Below, piece after piece: positions 35,724 through 46,743 of a stretch of 64,000 nt of DNA. Each line of letters begins with the position of its first letter. The first letter of the stretch is position 1. The notes beneath the pieces were generated by a model that did not search any database, was not told where the DNA came from, and saw only the letters and a list, made by a program, of their open reading frames with translations. This DNA is from Streptomyces beigongshangae (GTDB lineage Bacteria > Actinomycetota > Actinomycetes > Streptomycetales > Streptomycetaceae). The stretch is from positions 14,006-78,005 of the forward strand of contig NZ_JAHKJW010000002.1 in NCBI RefSeq assembly GCF_019710745.1. The letters are read 5' to 3'. Both the position numbers and the translations under genes were made by a program.

Positions 35724-37129
35724 TTGTCGTCGTCGCCCTTGTCCTCGACGCCGCCCCGGGACCCGTCCGCCGCCTCGCCGAGCAGCTTGTCGAGTTCGGA
35801 GAAGTCCGGCTGCTCGTGGTGCACGAAGCCGTCCGGGTCGTCCAGGTCGGAGGCGGTCGGCAGCATGTCCGGGTGCTCCCAGAGACCGTCCCGGCCGTCG
35901 ACCCCGCGCGCGTCCGTCAGCGAGGCCCACAGGCGCGAGGCGTCCCGCAGCCGGCGCGGCCGCAGCTCCAGGCCGATCAGCGTGGCGAAGGTCTGCTCGG
36001 CGGGGCCGCCCGTGGCACGACGGCGGCGCAGCGTCTCGCGCAGCGCGTCCGCGGACGACAGGCGGGGCTTCGCGGCCGAGTGCACCACCGCGTCCACCCA
36101 GCCCTCGACGAGCGCGAGCGCCGTCTCCAGGCGGGCCAGCGCGGCCTTCTGCTCGGGGGTGTCCTCCGGCTGGAACATGCCCTGCTGAAGCGCCTGCTGC
36201 AGCTCCTCGGGGTTCTGCGGGTCGAACTGGCCGACCACGTCCTCCAGCTTCGCCGTGTCGACCTTGATCCCGCGCGCGTACCCCTCGACGGCGCCGAACA
36301 GGTGCGAGCGCAGCCACGGCACGTGGGCGAAGAGCCGCTGGTGGGCGGCCTCGCGCAGAGCGAGGTAGAGACGCACCTCGTCCTGGGCGATCCCCAGGTC
36401 CTTGCCGAACGCCTCGATGTTCAGCGGGAGCAGCGCGGCCTTGCCGGCCGGGCCGAGGGGGAGGCCCACATCGGTCGAGCCGACGACCTCGCCCGCGAGC
36501 ACACCGACGGCCTGCCCGATCTGCGTACCGAACATGGCTCCGCCCATGGAGCGCATCATGCCGAGCAGCGGGCCCGCCATGGCCTGCATCTCCTCGGGCA
36601 GGACGTCGCCCATGGCCGCGCCGACGCGCTCGGCGACCGGGTCGACGAGCTCCTTCCACACCGGCAGGGTGGCCTCGACCCACTCCGCGCGGCTCCAGGC
36701 CACCGCGGAGGCGGCACCGGAGGGCAGCGACGTCGCGTCGTCCAGCCACAGGTCGGCCAGTCGCACGGCGTCCTGGACCGCGGTGCGCTCGGCGGGGCCG
36801 ACGCTGGAGTCCTTCGTGCCGTCGGAGGTGCCCTGGGAGACCGTCTGGCGGGCGATCTGCTTGGCCATGTCCCAGTTCACCGGCCCGCCCTCGTAGGAGA
36901 GCATCTGGCCCAGCTGCTGGAACGCGGCGCCCAGGTCGTTGGGGTTCAGCGAACCGAACATGGCTGCGAGCGGATTGTCGCCTCCCGGTCCGCCGGGTCC
37001 GCCGGGCCCGAAACCGAACGGGTTGGCAGGTCCCTGACCACCACCGCTCTGCTGGTCCTTCTTCTTGCCCTCGTCGCCGTTCTCCGGCTCCTCCGGCGGA
37101 AGGCCGAATCCGAATGGGGTGTCACTCAC
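35720..37129 (-). CDS. DUF2342 zincin-like protein
   Basis: 469 residues. Gly/Pro-rich, Phe-containing N-terminus (FGFGPGGPGG), then the DUF2342 helical domain: LGQMLSYEGGPVNWD near 78, and the zincin-like helix LREAAHQRLFAHVPW near 230, which carries the histidine pattern expected for metal binding. The acidic C-terminus contains DKLLGEAADG. The family is annotated as zinc-dependent metalloprotease, but activity is not well established. Divergent from the SDR gene. Confidence 0.85.
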   Translation of the reverse strand: MSDTPFGFGLPPEEPENGDEGKKKDQQSGGGQGPANPFGFGPGGPGGPGGDNPLAAMFGSLNPNDLGAAFQQLGQMLSYEGGPVNWDMAKQIARQTVSQGTSDGTKDSSVGPAERTAVQDAVRLADLWLDDATSLPSGAASAVAWSRAEWVEATLPVWKELVDPVAERVGAAMGDVLPEEMQAMAGPLLGMMRSMGGAMFGTQIGQAVGVLAGEVVGSTDVGLPLGPAGKAALLPLNIEAFGKDLGIAQDEVRLYLALREAAHQRLFAHVPWLRSHLFGAVEGYARGIKVDTAKLEDVVGQFDPQNPEELQQALQQGMFQPEDTPEQKAALARLETALALVEGWVDAVVHSAAKPRLSSADALRETLRRRRATGGPAEQTFATLIGLELRPRRLRDASRLWASLTDARGVDGRDGLWEHPDMLPTASDLDDPDGFVHHEQPDFSELDKLLGEAADGSRGGVEDKGDDDK

Positions 37130-37319
37130 GGGATTCCTCGGCTGTTAAGGCCGCCGGTTCGCTCCGACGGCGGCTGCCCTGCATCACCACCCAGCGTAGA
37201 CACCACAACCGGTTCGGGCCTCGGTGCGTCGCCGACTCGGCGGCTGCGGCAGGATGGATGCCACCTGGTACGTACGCGTCACTCGCGTTCTTACCGAAGA
37301 CAACCGCTGGAGACGCCCG

Positions 37320-38483
37320 GTGAGTTCCCCAGATCCACAGGTTCGCGCAGCGCGAAACCCGTCGGCCCGACCGAAACCCGAACACCGCCCCGCGACGTCC
37401 GCGGCGAGAGCGGAGAGACCGTCCGCCGGCCGCGGCCCCGTCGTCGCGGTCACCGGCGCCGCGGCCGGCATCGGCGCGATGCTGACCGAGCGGCTCGCCG
37501 CCGGCGGCGAGGTCAAGCAGGTCGTCGCCATCGACGAACGGCGCGGCGAGTGCGACAGCGCGCAGTGGCACATCCTGGACGTCCGGGACCCGGCCATCGC
37601 CGAGAAGCTGCGCGGGGCGGACGTCGTGGTGCACCTCGCGCTCGACCTCGACCTGGAGACGGACGCCGCGGCGCGTACGGCGTACAACGTGCGGGGAACC
37701 CAGACCGTGCTCACGGCCGCCGCGGCCGCCGGGGTCCACCGTGTCGTGCTGTGCACGTCGGCCATGGTCTACGGCGCGCTGCCCGACAACGAGCTGCCCC
37801 TCTCCGAGGACGCCGAACTGCGCGCCACCGCGGAGGCCACCGGCGTCGGGGACCTGCTGGAGGTCGAGCGGCTCGCCCGTCGGGCGCCCCGCGCGCATCC
37901 CGGGCTCAATGTCACCGTCGTGCGCCCGGCCGTACTCGTCGGAGGCACCGACACGGCGTTGACCAGGTACTTCGAGTCGCCGCGGCTCCTGGTCGTGGCC
38001 GGCTCCCGGCCCGCCTGGCAGTTCTGCCACATCGACGACCTGTGCACGGCTCTGGAGTACGCGGCCCTGGAGAAGGTCGAGGGGGAGCTGGCCGTCGGCT
38101 GCGACGGATGGCTGGAGCAGGAGGAGGTCGAGGAGCTCAGCGGGATCCGGCGGATGGAGCTGCCGTCCGCGGTCGCCCTGGGCGCCGCGGCCCGGCTCCA
38201 CCGGATCGGGCTCACCCCGTCGCCGGCCGGGGACCTCGCGTACACGATGTATCCCTGGGTGGTCAGCGGGAACCGGCTGCACGATGCCGGGTGGCGGCCC
38301 CGGTGGACCAATGAGGAGGTCCTCGCCGAACTCCTCGGGGAGGTCGCCGGCCGGCACACCGTCGCCGGACGGCGGCTCGGGCGCAAGGACGCCACCGCCG
38401 CGGGCGCCGCGGGGGCGACGGTCGCCCTGCTCGGCACGGCCGCGCTGGTGCGGCGGGCGCGCAAGGTCCGCCGCCGGATCTGA
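37320..38483 (+). CDS. NAD-dependent epimerase/SDR family protein
   Basis: 387 residues. After a basic disordered N-terminus (about 38 residues), a Rossmann motif VTGAAAGIGAML begins. AYNVRGTQTVL and the segment STSAMVYG-like CTSAMVYGALP follow; the catalytic YxxxK of classical SDRs is not obvious, so it may be an atypical extended SDR. The C-terminus has a hydrophobic Ala/Gly helix then RRARKVRRRI, possibly a membrane-proximal tail. GTG 37320 has GGAGA upstream. Function unknown. Confidence 0.82.
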   Translation: MSSPDPQVRAARNPSARPKPEHRPATSAARAERPSAGRGPVVAVTGAAAGIGAMLTERLAAGGEVKQVVAIDERRGECDSAQWHILDVRDPAIAEKLRGADVVVHLALDLDLETDAAARTAYNVRGTQTVLTAAAAAGVHRVVLCTSAMVYGALPDNELPLSEDAELRATAEATGVGDLLEVERLARRAPRAHPGLNVTVVRPAVLVGGTDTALTRYFESPRLLVVAGSRPAWQFCHIDDLCTALEYAALEKVEGELAVGCDGWLEQEEVEELSGIRRMELPSAVALGAAARLHRIGLTPSPAGDLAYTMYPWVVSGNRLHDAGWRPRWTNEEVLAELLGEVAGRHTVAGRRLGRKDATAAGAAGATVALLGTAALVRRARKVRRRI

Positions 38484-38523
38484 GACGGGCCCGCGTCCGA
38501 CGGCGGAAGGCGCTCCAGCGCGT

Positions 38524-38557
38524 CCTGCCGTCCTGCGCGTCCTGTCGTCCTGCGCGT
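38524..38557. repeat. 17-bp tandem duplication downstream of the SDR gene
   Basis: CCTGCCGTCCTGCGCGT followed directly by a copy with one change. It sits in the 3' flank of the gene, like other arrays in the window. Confidence 0.7.
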
Positions 38558-38690
38558 CCTGCAGGGCCGTGGCGCTTCCGCACGGAGGCTCCGGCGCGGC
38601 TCACGCGCGCGTACGGATCAGGAACGCCCCACGCGCGCGTGCGGCGGAAAGCTGTTCCACGGGGCCGGCCGGGTGGGGCACGATGGGAGC

Positions 38691-39152
<462 letters not shown>

Positions 39153-39258
39153 CCGCTCCGGTTGCGTAACCCGACCCCTGCCGTGAGCGTTGAACAAGCG
39201 GATGGTTAATCTGCTGATCAGTCAGTTGCGGTGGCTCATGTGGGGTTGGGAGGTCGGC

Positions 39259-39423
39259 ATGGCGGCGCTCGCCTGGTTGCTGATTCCGCTTTTGGCCGCG
39301 ATCGGTGCCGGGGCCTGGGGGAGTTGGGCAGGACGGAATCGCAAGACGATCGGTGACGGCCACGAGCTCGCGGGCTACACACGCTTCCGCGAAGCCATGG
39401 AGCGGACGCACTCGGACGTCTGA
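39259..39423 (+). CDS. Small single-pass membrane protein
   Basis: 54 residues: one N-terminal hydrophobic helix (LAWLLIPLLAAIGAGAW) followed by a basic, polar cytoplasmic tail ending in Ser-Asp-Val. GGGAGG lies five bases before ATG 39259, the reason for not using earlier in-frame starts. No family recognised. A terminator follows directly. Confidence 0.7.
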   Translation: MAALAWLLIPLLAAIGAGAWGSWAGRNRKTIGDGHELAGYTRFREAMERTHSDV

Positions 39424-39430
39424 CCGGCCG

Positions 39431-39463
39431 CCGTCGGGGCCCTCGGACGGGCGGCCCCGACGG
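39431..39463 (+). terminator. Terminator after the small membrane protein gene
   Basis: Perfect 11-base stem CCGTCGGGGCC / GGCCCCGACGG with an 11-base loop, starting eight bases after the stop. Confidence 0.75.
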
Positions 39464-39496
39464 TGCGTTGACAGTGGGTTCCCGTACTGTCGTTCC

Positions 39497-40591
39497 ATGC
39501 CACGCCGCACCGCGACGATGCTCGCCTCCACCCTGATGCTGATCGCGCTCCTGTGCGCGGGAGTCTTCATCAAAGTGCCGTACTCGGAGATGTCGCCGGG
39601 TCCGACGGTGAACACGCTCGGCGAGCACGGCGGCGAGCCGGTGCTCCGGATCTCCGGCCGCAAGACCTACGCGACGAGCGGCCATCTGAACATGACCACC
39701 GTCCGGGTCACCAGCGCCGACTACAACATGAACCTCGTCGAAGCCGTGTACGGCTGGCTGGCGCACGACAACAAGGTGGTCCCGCACGACACGCTCTACC
39801 CGAACGGCAAGACGGAGGAGCAGTCGACCCAGGAGAACGCCGAGGAGTTCAGCCAGTCCCAGGAGAGCGCCAAGGTCGCGGCCCTCAGGGAGCTGGACAT
39901 CCCGGTGAAGTCCTGGGTGATCGTCTCCACCGTCGGCAAGGACACCCCCGCCGAGGGCAGACTGCACGCCGGTGACGTGATCAAGGCCGTCGACGGCACG
40001 CCGGTGAAGGCGTACGACGACGTCGCGAAGCTGGTCACCAAGCACGAGCCGGGCGAGAAGGTCGTCTTCACGGTCGTGCCCGCCAAGGAGCAGGCCGCCG
40101 CCGAGAAGGCGGACAGGGAGGCGACCCGCACCGAGGACGTCACGATCACCACGACCAAGTCCGACGACAGCGGGGAGGAGCGCGCGATCGTCGGCATCTC
40201 GGCCGGGACCGACCACACCCTCCCGTTCACCATCGACATCGAGCTCGCCGATGTCGGCGGCCCCAGCGCCGGTCTGATGTTCGCCCTCGGCATCGTCGAC
40301 AAGCTCACCCCGGGAAGCCTGACCGGCGGCAGGTTCGTCGCCGGTACCGGCACCATCGACGACGCCGGGAAAGTGGGCCCGATCGGCGGCATCGAGATGA
40401 AGACGGTCGGCGCCCGGGCCAAGGGCGCCCAGTACTTCCTCACGCCGAAGGACAACTGCGCGACCGCCGCCCGTGACGTCCCCGACGGGCTCACGCTCGT
40501 CGAGGTCGACACCATCGACGACGCGGTGAGCGCCCTCGACGACATCCGCGCGGGCGACACGGACGGCCTGCCGAAATGCGCCAGGAGCTGA
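39497..40591 (+). CDS. PDZ-domain Lon-like serine protease (YlbL type)
   Basis: 364 residues, membrane-anchored protease facing outward. Residues about 9-28 form a signal-anchor helix. A PDZ domain spans roughly 130-195 (GRLHAGDVIKAVDGTPV). The C-terminal Lon proteolytic domain has the Ser-Lys dyad: Ser in GGPSAGLMF (about 255) and Lys in GGIEMKTVGA (about 301). TACTGT (39485-39490) lies six bases before ATG 39497 with no ribosome-binding site, so the mRNA is probably leaderless. YlbL-like proteases act in envelope quality control. Confidence 0.9.
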   Translation: MPRRTATMLASTLMLIALLCAGVFIKVPYSEMSPGPTVNTLGEHGGEPVLRISGRKTYATSGHLNMTTVRVTSADYNMNLVEAVYGWLAHDNKVVPHDTLYPNGKTEEQSTQENAEEFSQSQESAKVAALRELDIPVKSWVIVSTVGKDTPAEGRLHAGDVIKAVDGTPVKAYDDVAKLVTKHEPGEKVVFTVVPAKEQAAAEKADREATRTEDVTITTTKSDDSGEERAIVGISAGTDHTLPFTIDIELADVGGPSAGLMFALGIVDKLTPGSLTGGRFVAGTGTIDDAGKVGPIGGIEMKTVGARAKGAQYFLTPKDNCATAARDVPDGLTLVEVDTIDDAVSALDDIRAGDTDGLPKCARS

Positions 40592-40618
40592 CGCACCGGC
40601 AGGCCGCGGCCGGCCGGA

Positions 40619-41176
40619 CTACTCCGCGAAGGTCGCCGTGAGCGCCTCCGCCAGGCCCGGTACGAGGTCGGAGCCGGTGAGCACGTCGGTCGCGGAGTCC
40701 TTCTCGCGCAGCCGCAGGGCCGAATCGCGCTTCCCGTCGCGCAGCACCGCCACGGTCATCCGGACCTCCTGGCGCTCCGGGTGCTCGGCCACCCACTTCG
40801 CCAGCCGTGCCTCGTCGAGACCGTCCGGTACGGACGCCTCCGCGGACGGCGGCAGCATCAGCCGCTCCACGGACAGCGCGCAGCCGACCACGGCGTCCGG
40901 CCACGCGATGGTGCCGAGGAACTCGTCCAGCGGACTGCCCGCCGGGAGCTCGTCCTGTTCGATGGGGGTGAGGGTGCCCTCGGGCACGTCTTCGGTCAGA
41001 CCCAGCCGCTCGGCGAGTCCCGGTTCCCGGGAGCGCAGCCGGGCGGTGTCGACCAGGGCGAAGAGCCGGGCGGGCTGGTCCCAGCCGAGCCCCGAGACGT
41101 ACTCGTCGATTTCGAGGACGGCACGGGTCAGGGGCCCGGCCGCCATGGGGGTGCCTGAGGAGGCGGTGTTGGACAT
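40619..41176 (-). CDS. PPA1309 family protein
   Basis: 185 residues, cytoplasmic, conserved across actinobacteria with no known role. Recognised by [20 protein letters not shown] at the N-terminus, the central [14 protein letters not shown] and the C-terminal [14 protein letters not shown] 41176 is the only start fitting the family N-terminus. Convergent with the PDZ protease gene and divergent from the UPF0182 gene. Confidence 0.88.
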   Translation of the reverse strand: MSNTASSGTPMAAGPLTRAVLEIDEYVSGLGWDQPARLFALVDTARLRSREPGLAERLGLTEDVPEGTLTPIEQDELPAGSPLDEFLGTIAWPDAVVGCALSVERLMLPPSAEASVPDGLDEARLAKWVAEHPERQEVRMTVAVLRDGKRDSALRLREKDSATDVLTGSDLVPGLAEALTATFAE

Positions 41177-41209
41177 GGTCACAATCCTGCCTCGTTCGGC
41201 CCCCGAAGC

Positions 41210-41236
41210 GGGAACCAGGTAAAGCATCAGTAAGTT
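41210..41236 (+). promoter_or_regulatory. Candidate ECF-type promoter upstream of the UPF0182 gene
   Basis: GGGAAC, 18-base spacer, GTT. This is one base from the sigma-R pattern seen upstream of sigR and mycoredoxin, and also resembles other ECF sigma sites. It ends 65 bases before the start codon. Confidence 0.4.
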
Positions 41237-41301
41237 GCATAGATGTGGCCCGGCGTCTGCGGGGCCCCCGAACACCAACAGCGAACTTCGAGGTGCGCAC
41301 C

Positions 41302-44300
41302 TTGGCTTTCCAGATGCCGGACCGCGGCGGAGGCCCGACAGGGCCGCGGATGAGAGTGGGCCGACCGTCCCGGCGCGTCCGGACCCTGCTCATGACACTG
41401 GGCGTACTGGCCGTTCTGGCCATGGCCTTCGTCATGTTCGCGGGGTTCTGGACGGACTGGCTCTGGTACCGGTCGGTGAGGTACTCCTCCGTCTTCACGA
41501 CCACCCTGTGGACGAAGATCGGCCTGTTCTTCGTCTTCGGACTGCTGATGGCCGTGGCCATCGGAGTGAACATCTGGCTGGCCCACCGGCTGCGGCCGCC
41601 GCTCAGCGCCATGTCGATGGAGCAGCAGAGCCTGGACCGCTACCGGATGGGCGTGGCCCCCTACAAGAAGTGGATCCTGCTCGGGATCACCTCCCTGGTC
41701 GGACTGATCGCGGGCGCCTCCGCGGCGGGCCAGTGGCGTACCTGGCTCATGTGGGTGAACGGGGTGCCCTTCGGCCAGAAGGACCCCCAGTTCCACCTCG
41801 ACGTGTCCTTCTACGCCTTCGACCTGCCCTGGTACCGCTTCATGCTGGGCTTCGGCTTCGCGGCCGCGATCCTCTCCCTGATCGCCGCGGCGATGACGCA
41901 CTACCTCTACGGCGGACTGCGCGTCACCAGCCCCGGAGCGCGCGCCACGGCCGCGGCCACCGGCCACCTCTCGGTGCTCCTGGGGATCTTCGTCGCGCTG
42001 AAGGCGGTCGCGTACTGGCTCGACCGGTACGGGCTCGCGGTGAAGTCCAGCGACTTCAAGGCGACCGGCAACTGGACGGGCCTGAGGTACGTCGACGCCA
42101 ACGCCTACCTGCCGGCCAAGACGATCCTCTTCTGCATCGCGGTCATCTGCGCCGTGCTGTTCTTCGCCACGCTGTGGCGGCGCACCTGGCAGCTGCCCGT
42201 CATCGGCTTCGGACTGATGGTGCTCTCGGCGATCCTGATCGGCGGTCTGTACCCGGCGATCGTCCAGAAGTTCCAGGTCCAGCCGAACGAGCAGGCCAAG
42301 GAGGCGCCGTACGTCGAGAAGAACCTCAAGGCGACCCGTGACGCGTACGGGATCACCGGCACGGAGGTCACCGAGTACGCGGGCACGAGCACGACCGAGG
42401 ACAAGACGACGCTGCGCGACGACGCCGACGGCGCCGCGAGCATCAGGCTCCTGGACCCGAACGTCGTCTCGCCCACGTTCCAGCAGCTCCAGCAGGTGCG
42501 CAACTACTACGCGTTCCCGTCGAACCTGGACGTCGACCGCTACAGCAAGGACGGCAAGGACCAGGACACCGTCATCGGTCTGCGCGAGCTGAACCTCCAG
42601 GGCATCCCGAAGAACAACTGGATCAACGACCACTTCCGCTACACGCACGGCTTCGGAGCGGTCGCCGCCAAGGGCACCAACGCCGACGCCGAGGGCCGCC
42701 CGGAGTTCACCGAGTACGACCTGCCCTCCAAGGGCGACCTCGGGGAGTACCAGCAGCGGATCTACTACGGCGAGAAGACCAGCCAGTACTCGATCGTCGG
42801 CGGTCCCCAGAAGGAGATCGACTACTCCGACGACACCGGTGAGAAGACGACCAGCTACAGGGGCAGGAGCGGCGTCAACCTGGAGAACCCGGTCAACCGG
42901 GCGGCGTACGCGGTGGCGTTCAGCGAGCCGCAGATCCTCTACTCCGGCGCGATCGGCGAGGGGTCGCGGATCCTCTACAACCGCACGCCCAAGGAGCGCG
43001 TCGAGGCGGTGGCCCCCTGGCTGACCATCGACGGCGACGCCTACCCGGCGATCGTCGGCAACAAGATCGAGTGGATCGTCGACGCGTACACGACGACCAA
43101 CGGCTACCCGTACGCCTCGCGCACCACTCTCGGCGACACGACGGCCGACTCGCTCACCGCCGCCAACAACCAGCGGGCGGTGGTGGCCCAGCAGAACCAG
43201 GTCAACTACATCCGCAACTCAGTGAAGGCGACCGTCGACGCGTACACCGGCGAGGTCACCCTGTACGAGTGGGACACCAAGGACCCGGTCCTGAAGACCT
43301 GGAAGAAGGCGTTCCCTGGCACGGTGAAGTCGAAGACCGACATCCCGCAGGCCCTCATGGACCACCTGCGGTACCCGCAGGACCTGTTCAAGGTCCAGCG
43401 CGAGCTGCTGACCCGCTACCACGTGAAGGACGCGGAGACGTTCCTCAGCGGCAGCGAGGTGTGGCAGGTCCCGGACGACCCGACCAACAAGTCGGGCAAC
43501 GCCGTACCGCCGTACTACCTCAGCATGAAGATGCCGGGCGAGGACTCCCAGGCGTTCTCCCTGACGACGACGCTCACCCCGAACGGCCGCGACAACCTGA
43601 GCGCCTTCATGTCGGTCAACGCCGAAGCGGGCACGGGGGACTACGGCAAGATCAGCATCCTCAAACTGCCCACCGGCAGAACGGTCGACGGACCGAAACG
43701 GGTGCAGAGCCAGTTCAACTCCGAGCCCTCCATCGCCGAGTCCATCAGACTTCTGCGGGGCGGTGACTCGGAGGTCGAGTACGGCAACCTCCTGACGGTG
43801 CCGCTCGACGGGGGCCTGCTCTACGTGGAACCCGTCTACGTGCGCGGCGGCGGCCTGAAGTACCCGCTGCTACGGAAGGTGCTGGTGACCTACGGAGGTT
43901 CGACGGCCTTCGAGGACACCCTGGAAGAGGCGCTCGACAAGGTCTTCGGAGCGGACGGTTCGGCCACCGAACCACCGGACGAGGGCGAGGGCGACGGCGA
44001 GGACGACGGCGGGACGAAGCCGCCGCCGACGTCCGACGACCCGACCGTCCAGGAAGCGCTCGACGACGCCCAGAAGGCCTTCGACCAGGGCCAGGAAGCC
44101 CTCAAGAAGGGCGACTGGGAGGCGTACGGAACGGCGCAGAAGGACCTGGAGGACGCGCTGAAGCGGGCCGAGGACGCGCAAGCGGCGGCCGGCGAGGGCA
44201 CGGGCGGCAGCGACAAGCCCGGCGGCTCCGGTGACAAGGCCGGGGAGGGCGGCAAGCCGAGCGGCAGCCCGAGCAGCAGTCCCGACAGCACCGGGAGTCC

Positions 44301-44313
44301 GGACAGCAGCTGA
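41302..44313 (+). CDS. UPF0182 family membrane protein
   Basis: 1003 residues. Seven hydrophobic helices in the first ~330 residues (from [15 protein letters not shown] to [19 protein letters not shown]), then a large extracytoplasmic domain with family motifs such as [11 protein letters not shown] and a long acidic, Ser/Gly-rich C-terminal tail with a short Lys/Glu/Ala coiled-coil segment. Function unknown, widespread in actinobacteria. TTG 41302 is preferred because GAGGTG lies six bases upstream; ATG 41314 would shorten it by four residues. Probably under the candidate ECF promoter. Confidence 0.88.
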   Translation: MAFQMPDRGGGPTGPRMRVGRPSRRVRTLLMTLGVLAVLAMAFVMFAGFWTDWLWYRSVRYSSVFTTTLWTKIGLFFVFGLLMAVAIGVNIWLAHRLRPPLSAMSMEQQSLDRYRMGVAPYKKWILLGITSLVGLIAGASAAGQWRTWLMWVNGVPFGQKDPQFHLDVSFYAFDLPWYRFMLGFGFAAAILSLIAAAMTHYLYGGLRVTSPGARATAAATGHLSVLLGIFVALKAVAYWLDRYGLAVKSSDFKATGNWTGLRYVDANAYLPAKTILFCIAVICAVLFFATLWRRTWQLPVIGFGLMVLSAILIGGLYPAIVQKFQVQPNEQAKEAPYVEKNLKATRDAYGITGTEVTEYAGTSTTEDKTTLRDDADGAASIRLLDPNVVSPTFQQLQQVRNYYAFPSNLDVDRYSKDGKDQDTVIGLRELNLQGIPKNNWINDHFRYTHGFGAVAAKGTNADAEGRPEFTEYDLPSKGDLGEYQQRIYYGEKTSQYSIVGGPQKEIDYSDDTGEKTTSYRGRSGVNLENPVNRAAYAVAFSEPQILYSGAIGEGSRILYNRTPKERVEAVAPWLTIDGDAYPAIVGNKIEWIVDAYTTTNGYPYASRTTLGDTTADSLTAANNQRAVVAQQNQVNYIRNSVKATVDAYTGEVTLYEWDTKDPVLKTWKKAFPGTVKSKTDIPQALMDHLRYPQDLFKVQRELLTRYHVKDAETFLSGSEVWQVPDDPTNKSGNAVPPYYLSMKMPGEDSQAFSLTTTLTPNGRDNLSAFMSVNAEAGTGDYGKISILKLPTGRTVDGPKRVQSQFNSEPSIAESIRLLRGGDSEVEYGNLLTVPLDGGLLYVEPVYVRGGGLKYPLLRKVLVTYGGSTAFEDTLEEALDKVFGADGSATEPPDEGEGDGEDDGGTKPPPTSDDPTVQEALDDAQKAFDQGQEALKKGDWEAYGTAQKDLEDALKRAEDAQAAAGEGTGGSDKPGGSGDKAGEGGKPSGSPSSSPDSTGSPDSS

Positions 44314-44357
44314 GTCAGGAGCCCTCCCCGCGCCGTGGTACGGTTGGGACACAACGG

Positions 44358-44431
44358 CGCGGGGTGGAGCAGCTCGGTAGCTCGCTGGGCTCATAACCCA
44401 GAGGTCGCAGGTTCAAATCCTGTCCCCGCTA
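44358..44431 (+). tRNA. Initiator tRNA-fMet (CAT anticodon), copy 1
   Basis: 74 bases forming a full cloverleaf. Anticodon loop CTCATAA on a CTGGG/CCCAG stem gives the three G-C pairs of initiators, and the first acceptor pair is a C-T mismatch, also initiator-specific. CCA is not encoded. TACGGT just upstream (44339-44344) is a plausible -10. Identical to the copy at 46744. Confidence 0.95.
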
Positions 44432-44440
44432 CTGAAGTCG

Positions 44441-44472
44441 AAGGACCCGGATCCTCAAGGATCCGGGTCCTT
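44441..44472 (+). terminator. Terminator of tRNA-fMet copy 1
   Basis: Perfect 14-base stem AAGGACCCGGATCC / complement with a TCAA loop, ten bases after the tRNA. Confidence 0.85.
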
Positions 44473-44740
44473 CCGCGTGTGCGGGTCCTTCCGAGTGTGT
44501 GAGTCGTGCCGCGTGTGTGGGTCGTGTGCTGACTCGTGCGGGCCGTTGACGAAGACCGTCAGCGGACCGTGCGCGTGTGCTCCTCGCTCACCAGTGCTGC
44601 CGCGGTGAAGGGCGCGCGGCGCGGAGGGAGTTGCACGAATTGTGTTTCACTTGTCTCTCTGTGGGCATGTCGACAAAACGCTGAAGTGACCTCACTGACT
44701 GCGGTATACCAGGTGTACCCAGGCTGTAGGTGGTGCGACG

Positions 44741-46540
44741 ATGGACGTTATGGGGGACAAGGCAACTCTGTTGGATACAGGGCGTTTTGTGCAGCCTTCC
44801 GATCGGGACGAAACCGGCGAGGCTGCCGAGGAGGCTCGTCGACGGCTCGCCGCGGAACAGGGCGATGTCGAGGCGATGAGTGTCCTCGGAGCCATGCTGC
44901 TCCGCCGCGGCGATCTCGACGGGGCCGAGCCCCAGCTGCGCGCTGCCACCGCGGCCGGTGACCGGGCCGCCGCCAACAACCTCGGGGTCCTCCTGCACCA
45001 GCGCGGATACGCGGAGGAGGCCGCCGGATGGTGGCGGATCGCCGCCGTCGCGGGCTCCGCGGCCGCCGCCCACGCCCTCGGCCGGCACCACCGCGAGCGC
45101 GGTGACGAGCCCGCCGCCGAGTACTGGCTGCGGCAGTCCGCCGAGCAGGGCCACGCCCTGGGCGCGTACGCGCTCGCCGACCTGCTGGAGCACCGCGGCG
45201 ACGCCCGTGCCGAGGACTGGATGCGTGCGGCCGCCGAGCGCGGGCACCGCGAGGCGGCCTACCGGCTCGCGCGCGCACTGGACCGTACGGCCGCGCGGAC
45301 GGACGCGACCGGCGCCGGTCGTGCGGAGACCGCCGGCGAGGCCGCCGAGCAGTGGTACCGGCAGGCCGCCGCACGAGGCCACCGCCGGGCCGCCCTGCAC
45401 CTCGGGACGATCCTGGAGAAGCGCGGGGACCTCAAGGAGGCGGGGCGCTGGTACCTGACCTCCGCCAAGGACGGCGAGGCGCGGGCCGCCTGCGCCCTGG
45501 GGTTCCTGCTGCGCGACGCGGGCGACACCGAGAGCGCGGCCGTGTGGTGGCTGCGCGCGGCACAGGACGGCGACGGGAACGCCGCCAACGCGCTGGGCGC
45601 GCTGCACGCCGAGCGGGGTGAGACGCAGACCGCCGAGCGCTGGTACCGGGCCGCGATGGACGCGGGCGACGTGAACGGCGCGTACAACCTCGGACTGCTC
45701 TGCGCCGAGCAGGAGCGGACCGCCCAGGCCGAGCAGTGGTACCGGCGGGCGGCGTACGCGGGGCACCGCGAGGCGGCGAACGCCCTGGCCATCCTGCTGC
45801 TCCAGGTCGGCGACGCGGCCGGCGCCGAGCCGTGGTTCTCCAAGGCGGCGGAGGCCGGCAGCGTCGACGCCGCGTTCAACCTGGGGATCCTGCACGCGGG
45901 GCGCGGCGAGGACGCGGCGGCCCTGAGGTGGTACGAGCGGGCCGCTGCCGCCGGGCACGCCGAAGCCGCGCTGCAGGTCGGGATCGCCCGGCTCCGGGAC
46001 GGCGACGAGGCGGCCGCCGAGCGGCATCTGCGGTGCGCCGCGGGAGGCGGCAGCGCAGAGGGCGCCTACCGGCTGGCGACCCTGCTCGACGCCCGGCGCC
46101 CGCCCGCGCCCGCGCACGAGCTGGGGGAGCCGGCCCACGAGAAGAGCGAGTGCGAGGAGTGGTACGAGCGGGCCGCCTCACAGGGGCACCGGCGGGCCCA
46201 GGTGCGGGTGGGCATGCTGGCGTCCGCCCGCGGGGACGTCGTGGAGGCGGCCCGGTGGTACCGGGAGGCCGCGGAGGCGGGATCCCGCAACGGCGCGTTC
46301 AACCTGGGGCTGCTGCTGGCCCGGGAGGGCAGCGACCCGGAGGCCGCCCTGTGGTGGGCCCGTGCCGCCAACGCGGGACACGGGCGGGCGGCGTTGCGGC
46401 TCGCCCTGGTCTACGCGCGTCGTGGTGAGCTGGCGGAGGGCCAGCGGTGGGCCGACCGGGCCGTGTCGCTCGGGCCGGAAGGGGTGTCCAAGCGGGCGGC
46501 GCGGCTGCGGGACGCGCTGCGGCAGGAGCTGTCCGCGTGA
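44741..46540 (+). CDS. Sel1/TPR repeat protein
   Basis: 599 residues made almost entirely of about 36-residue helical repeats with the Sel1-like pattern (G-x-x-x-A-x-x-x-L, then A-x-x-W-x-x-x-A-A-x-x-G), running from about 40 to the C-terminus. No signal peptide or enzymatic domain; likely a scaffold for protein interactions. ATG 44741 has AGGTGG eight bases upstream; ATG 44750 is an alternative. It lies between two identical initiator tRNA genes. Confidence 0.88.
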   Translation: MDVMGDKATLLDTGRFVQPSDRDETGEAAEEARRRLAAEQGDVEAMSVLGAMLLRRGDLDGAEPQLRAATAAGDRAAANNLGVLLHQRGYAEEAAGWWRIAAVAGSAAAAHALGRHHRERGDEPAAEYWLRQSAEQGHALGAYALADLLEHRGDARAEDWMRAAAERGHREAAYRLARALDRTAARTDATGAGRAETAGEAAEQWYRQAAARGHRRAALHLGTILEKRGDLKEAGRWYLTSAKDGEARAACALGFLLRDAGDTESAAVWWLRAAQDGDGNAANALGALHAERGETQTAERWYRAAMDAGDVNGAYNLGLLCAEQERTAQAEQWYRRAAYAGHREAANALAILLLQVGDAAGAEPWFSKAAEAGSVDAAFNLGILHAGRGEDAAALRWYERAAAAGHAEAALQVGIARLRDGDEAAAERHLRCAAGGGSAEGAYRLATLLDARRPPAPAHELGEPAHEKSECEEWYERAASQGHRRAQVRVGMLASARGDVVEAARWYREAAEAGSRNGAFNLGLLLAREGSDPEAALWWARAANAGHGRAALRLALVYARRGELAEGQRWADRAVSLGPEGVSKRAARLRDALRQELSA

Positions 46541-46662
46541 CGGGCGAGGCGCGCGGGGCCGCGCGCCGCTGCCGGGAGCGTGCCGGACCCGGCTCTCCTT
46601 CTCGAACACCGGGAGGACCGGGAGAACCGGTGGGGGACCGCCAGGAGGACCGGCGACGGCCG

Positions 46663-46724
46663 GTAAGTGATCTGCGCTGGTCGGTGGGGTGACGTAAGTG
46701 ATTTGCGCTGGTCGGTGGGGTGAC
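46663..46724. repeat. 31-bp tandem duplication at the tRNA-fMet promoter
   Basis: Two 31-base units (46663-46693, 46694-46724) differing at one base, followed by the start of a third (GTA). The -35 element of the tRNA promoter lies in the second copy. Confidence 0.9.
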
Positions 46725-46731
46725 GTACTGT
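46703..46731 (+). promoter_or_regulatory. Promoter of tRNA-fMet copy 2
   Basis: TTGCGC (46703-46708), 17-base spacer, TACTGT (46726-46731), 12 bases before the mature tRNA. Near-consensus housekeeping promoter. Confidence 0.8.
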
Positions 46732-46743
46732 TCAGTTCATCGC

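Noticed and set aside
39468..39490. TTGACA at 39468 as the -35 of the PDZ protease promoter
   Set aside because: Spacing to the -10 (TACTGT) is only 11 bases, too short for a housekeeping promoter; only the -10 is used as evidence.
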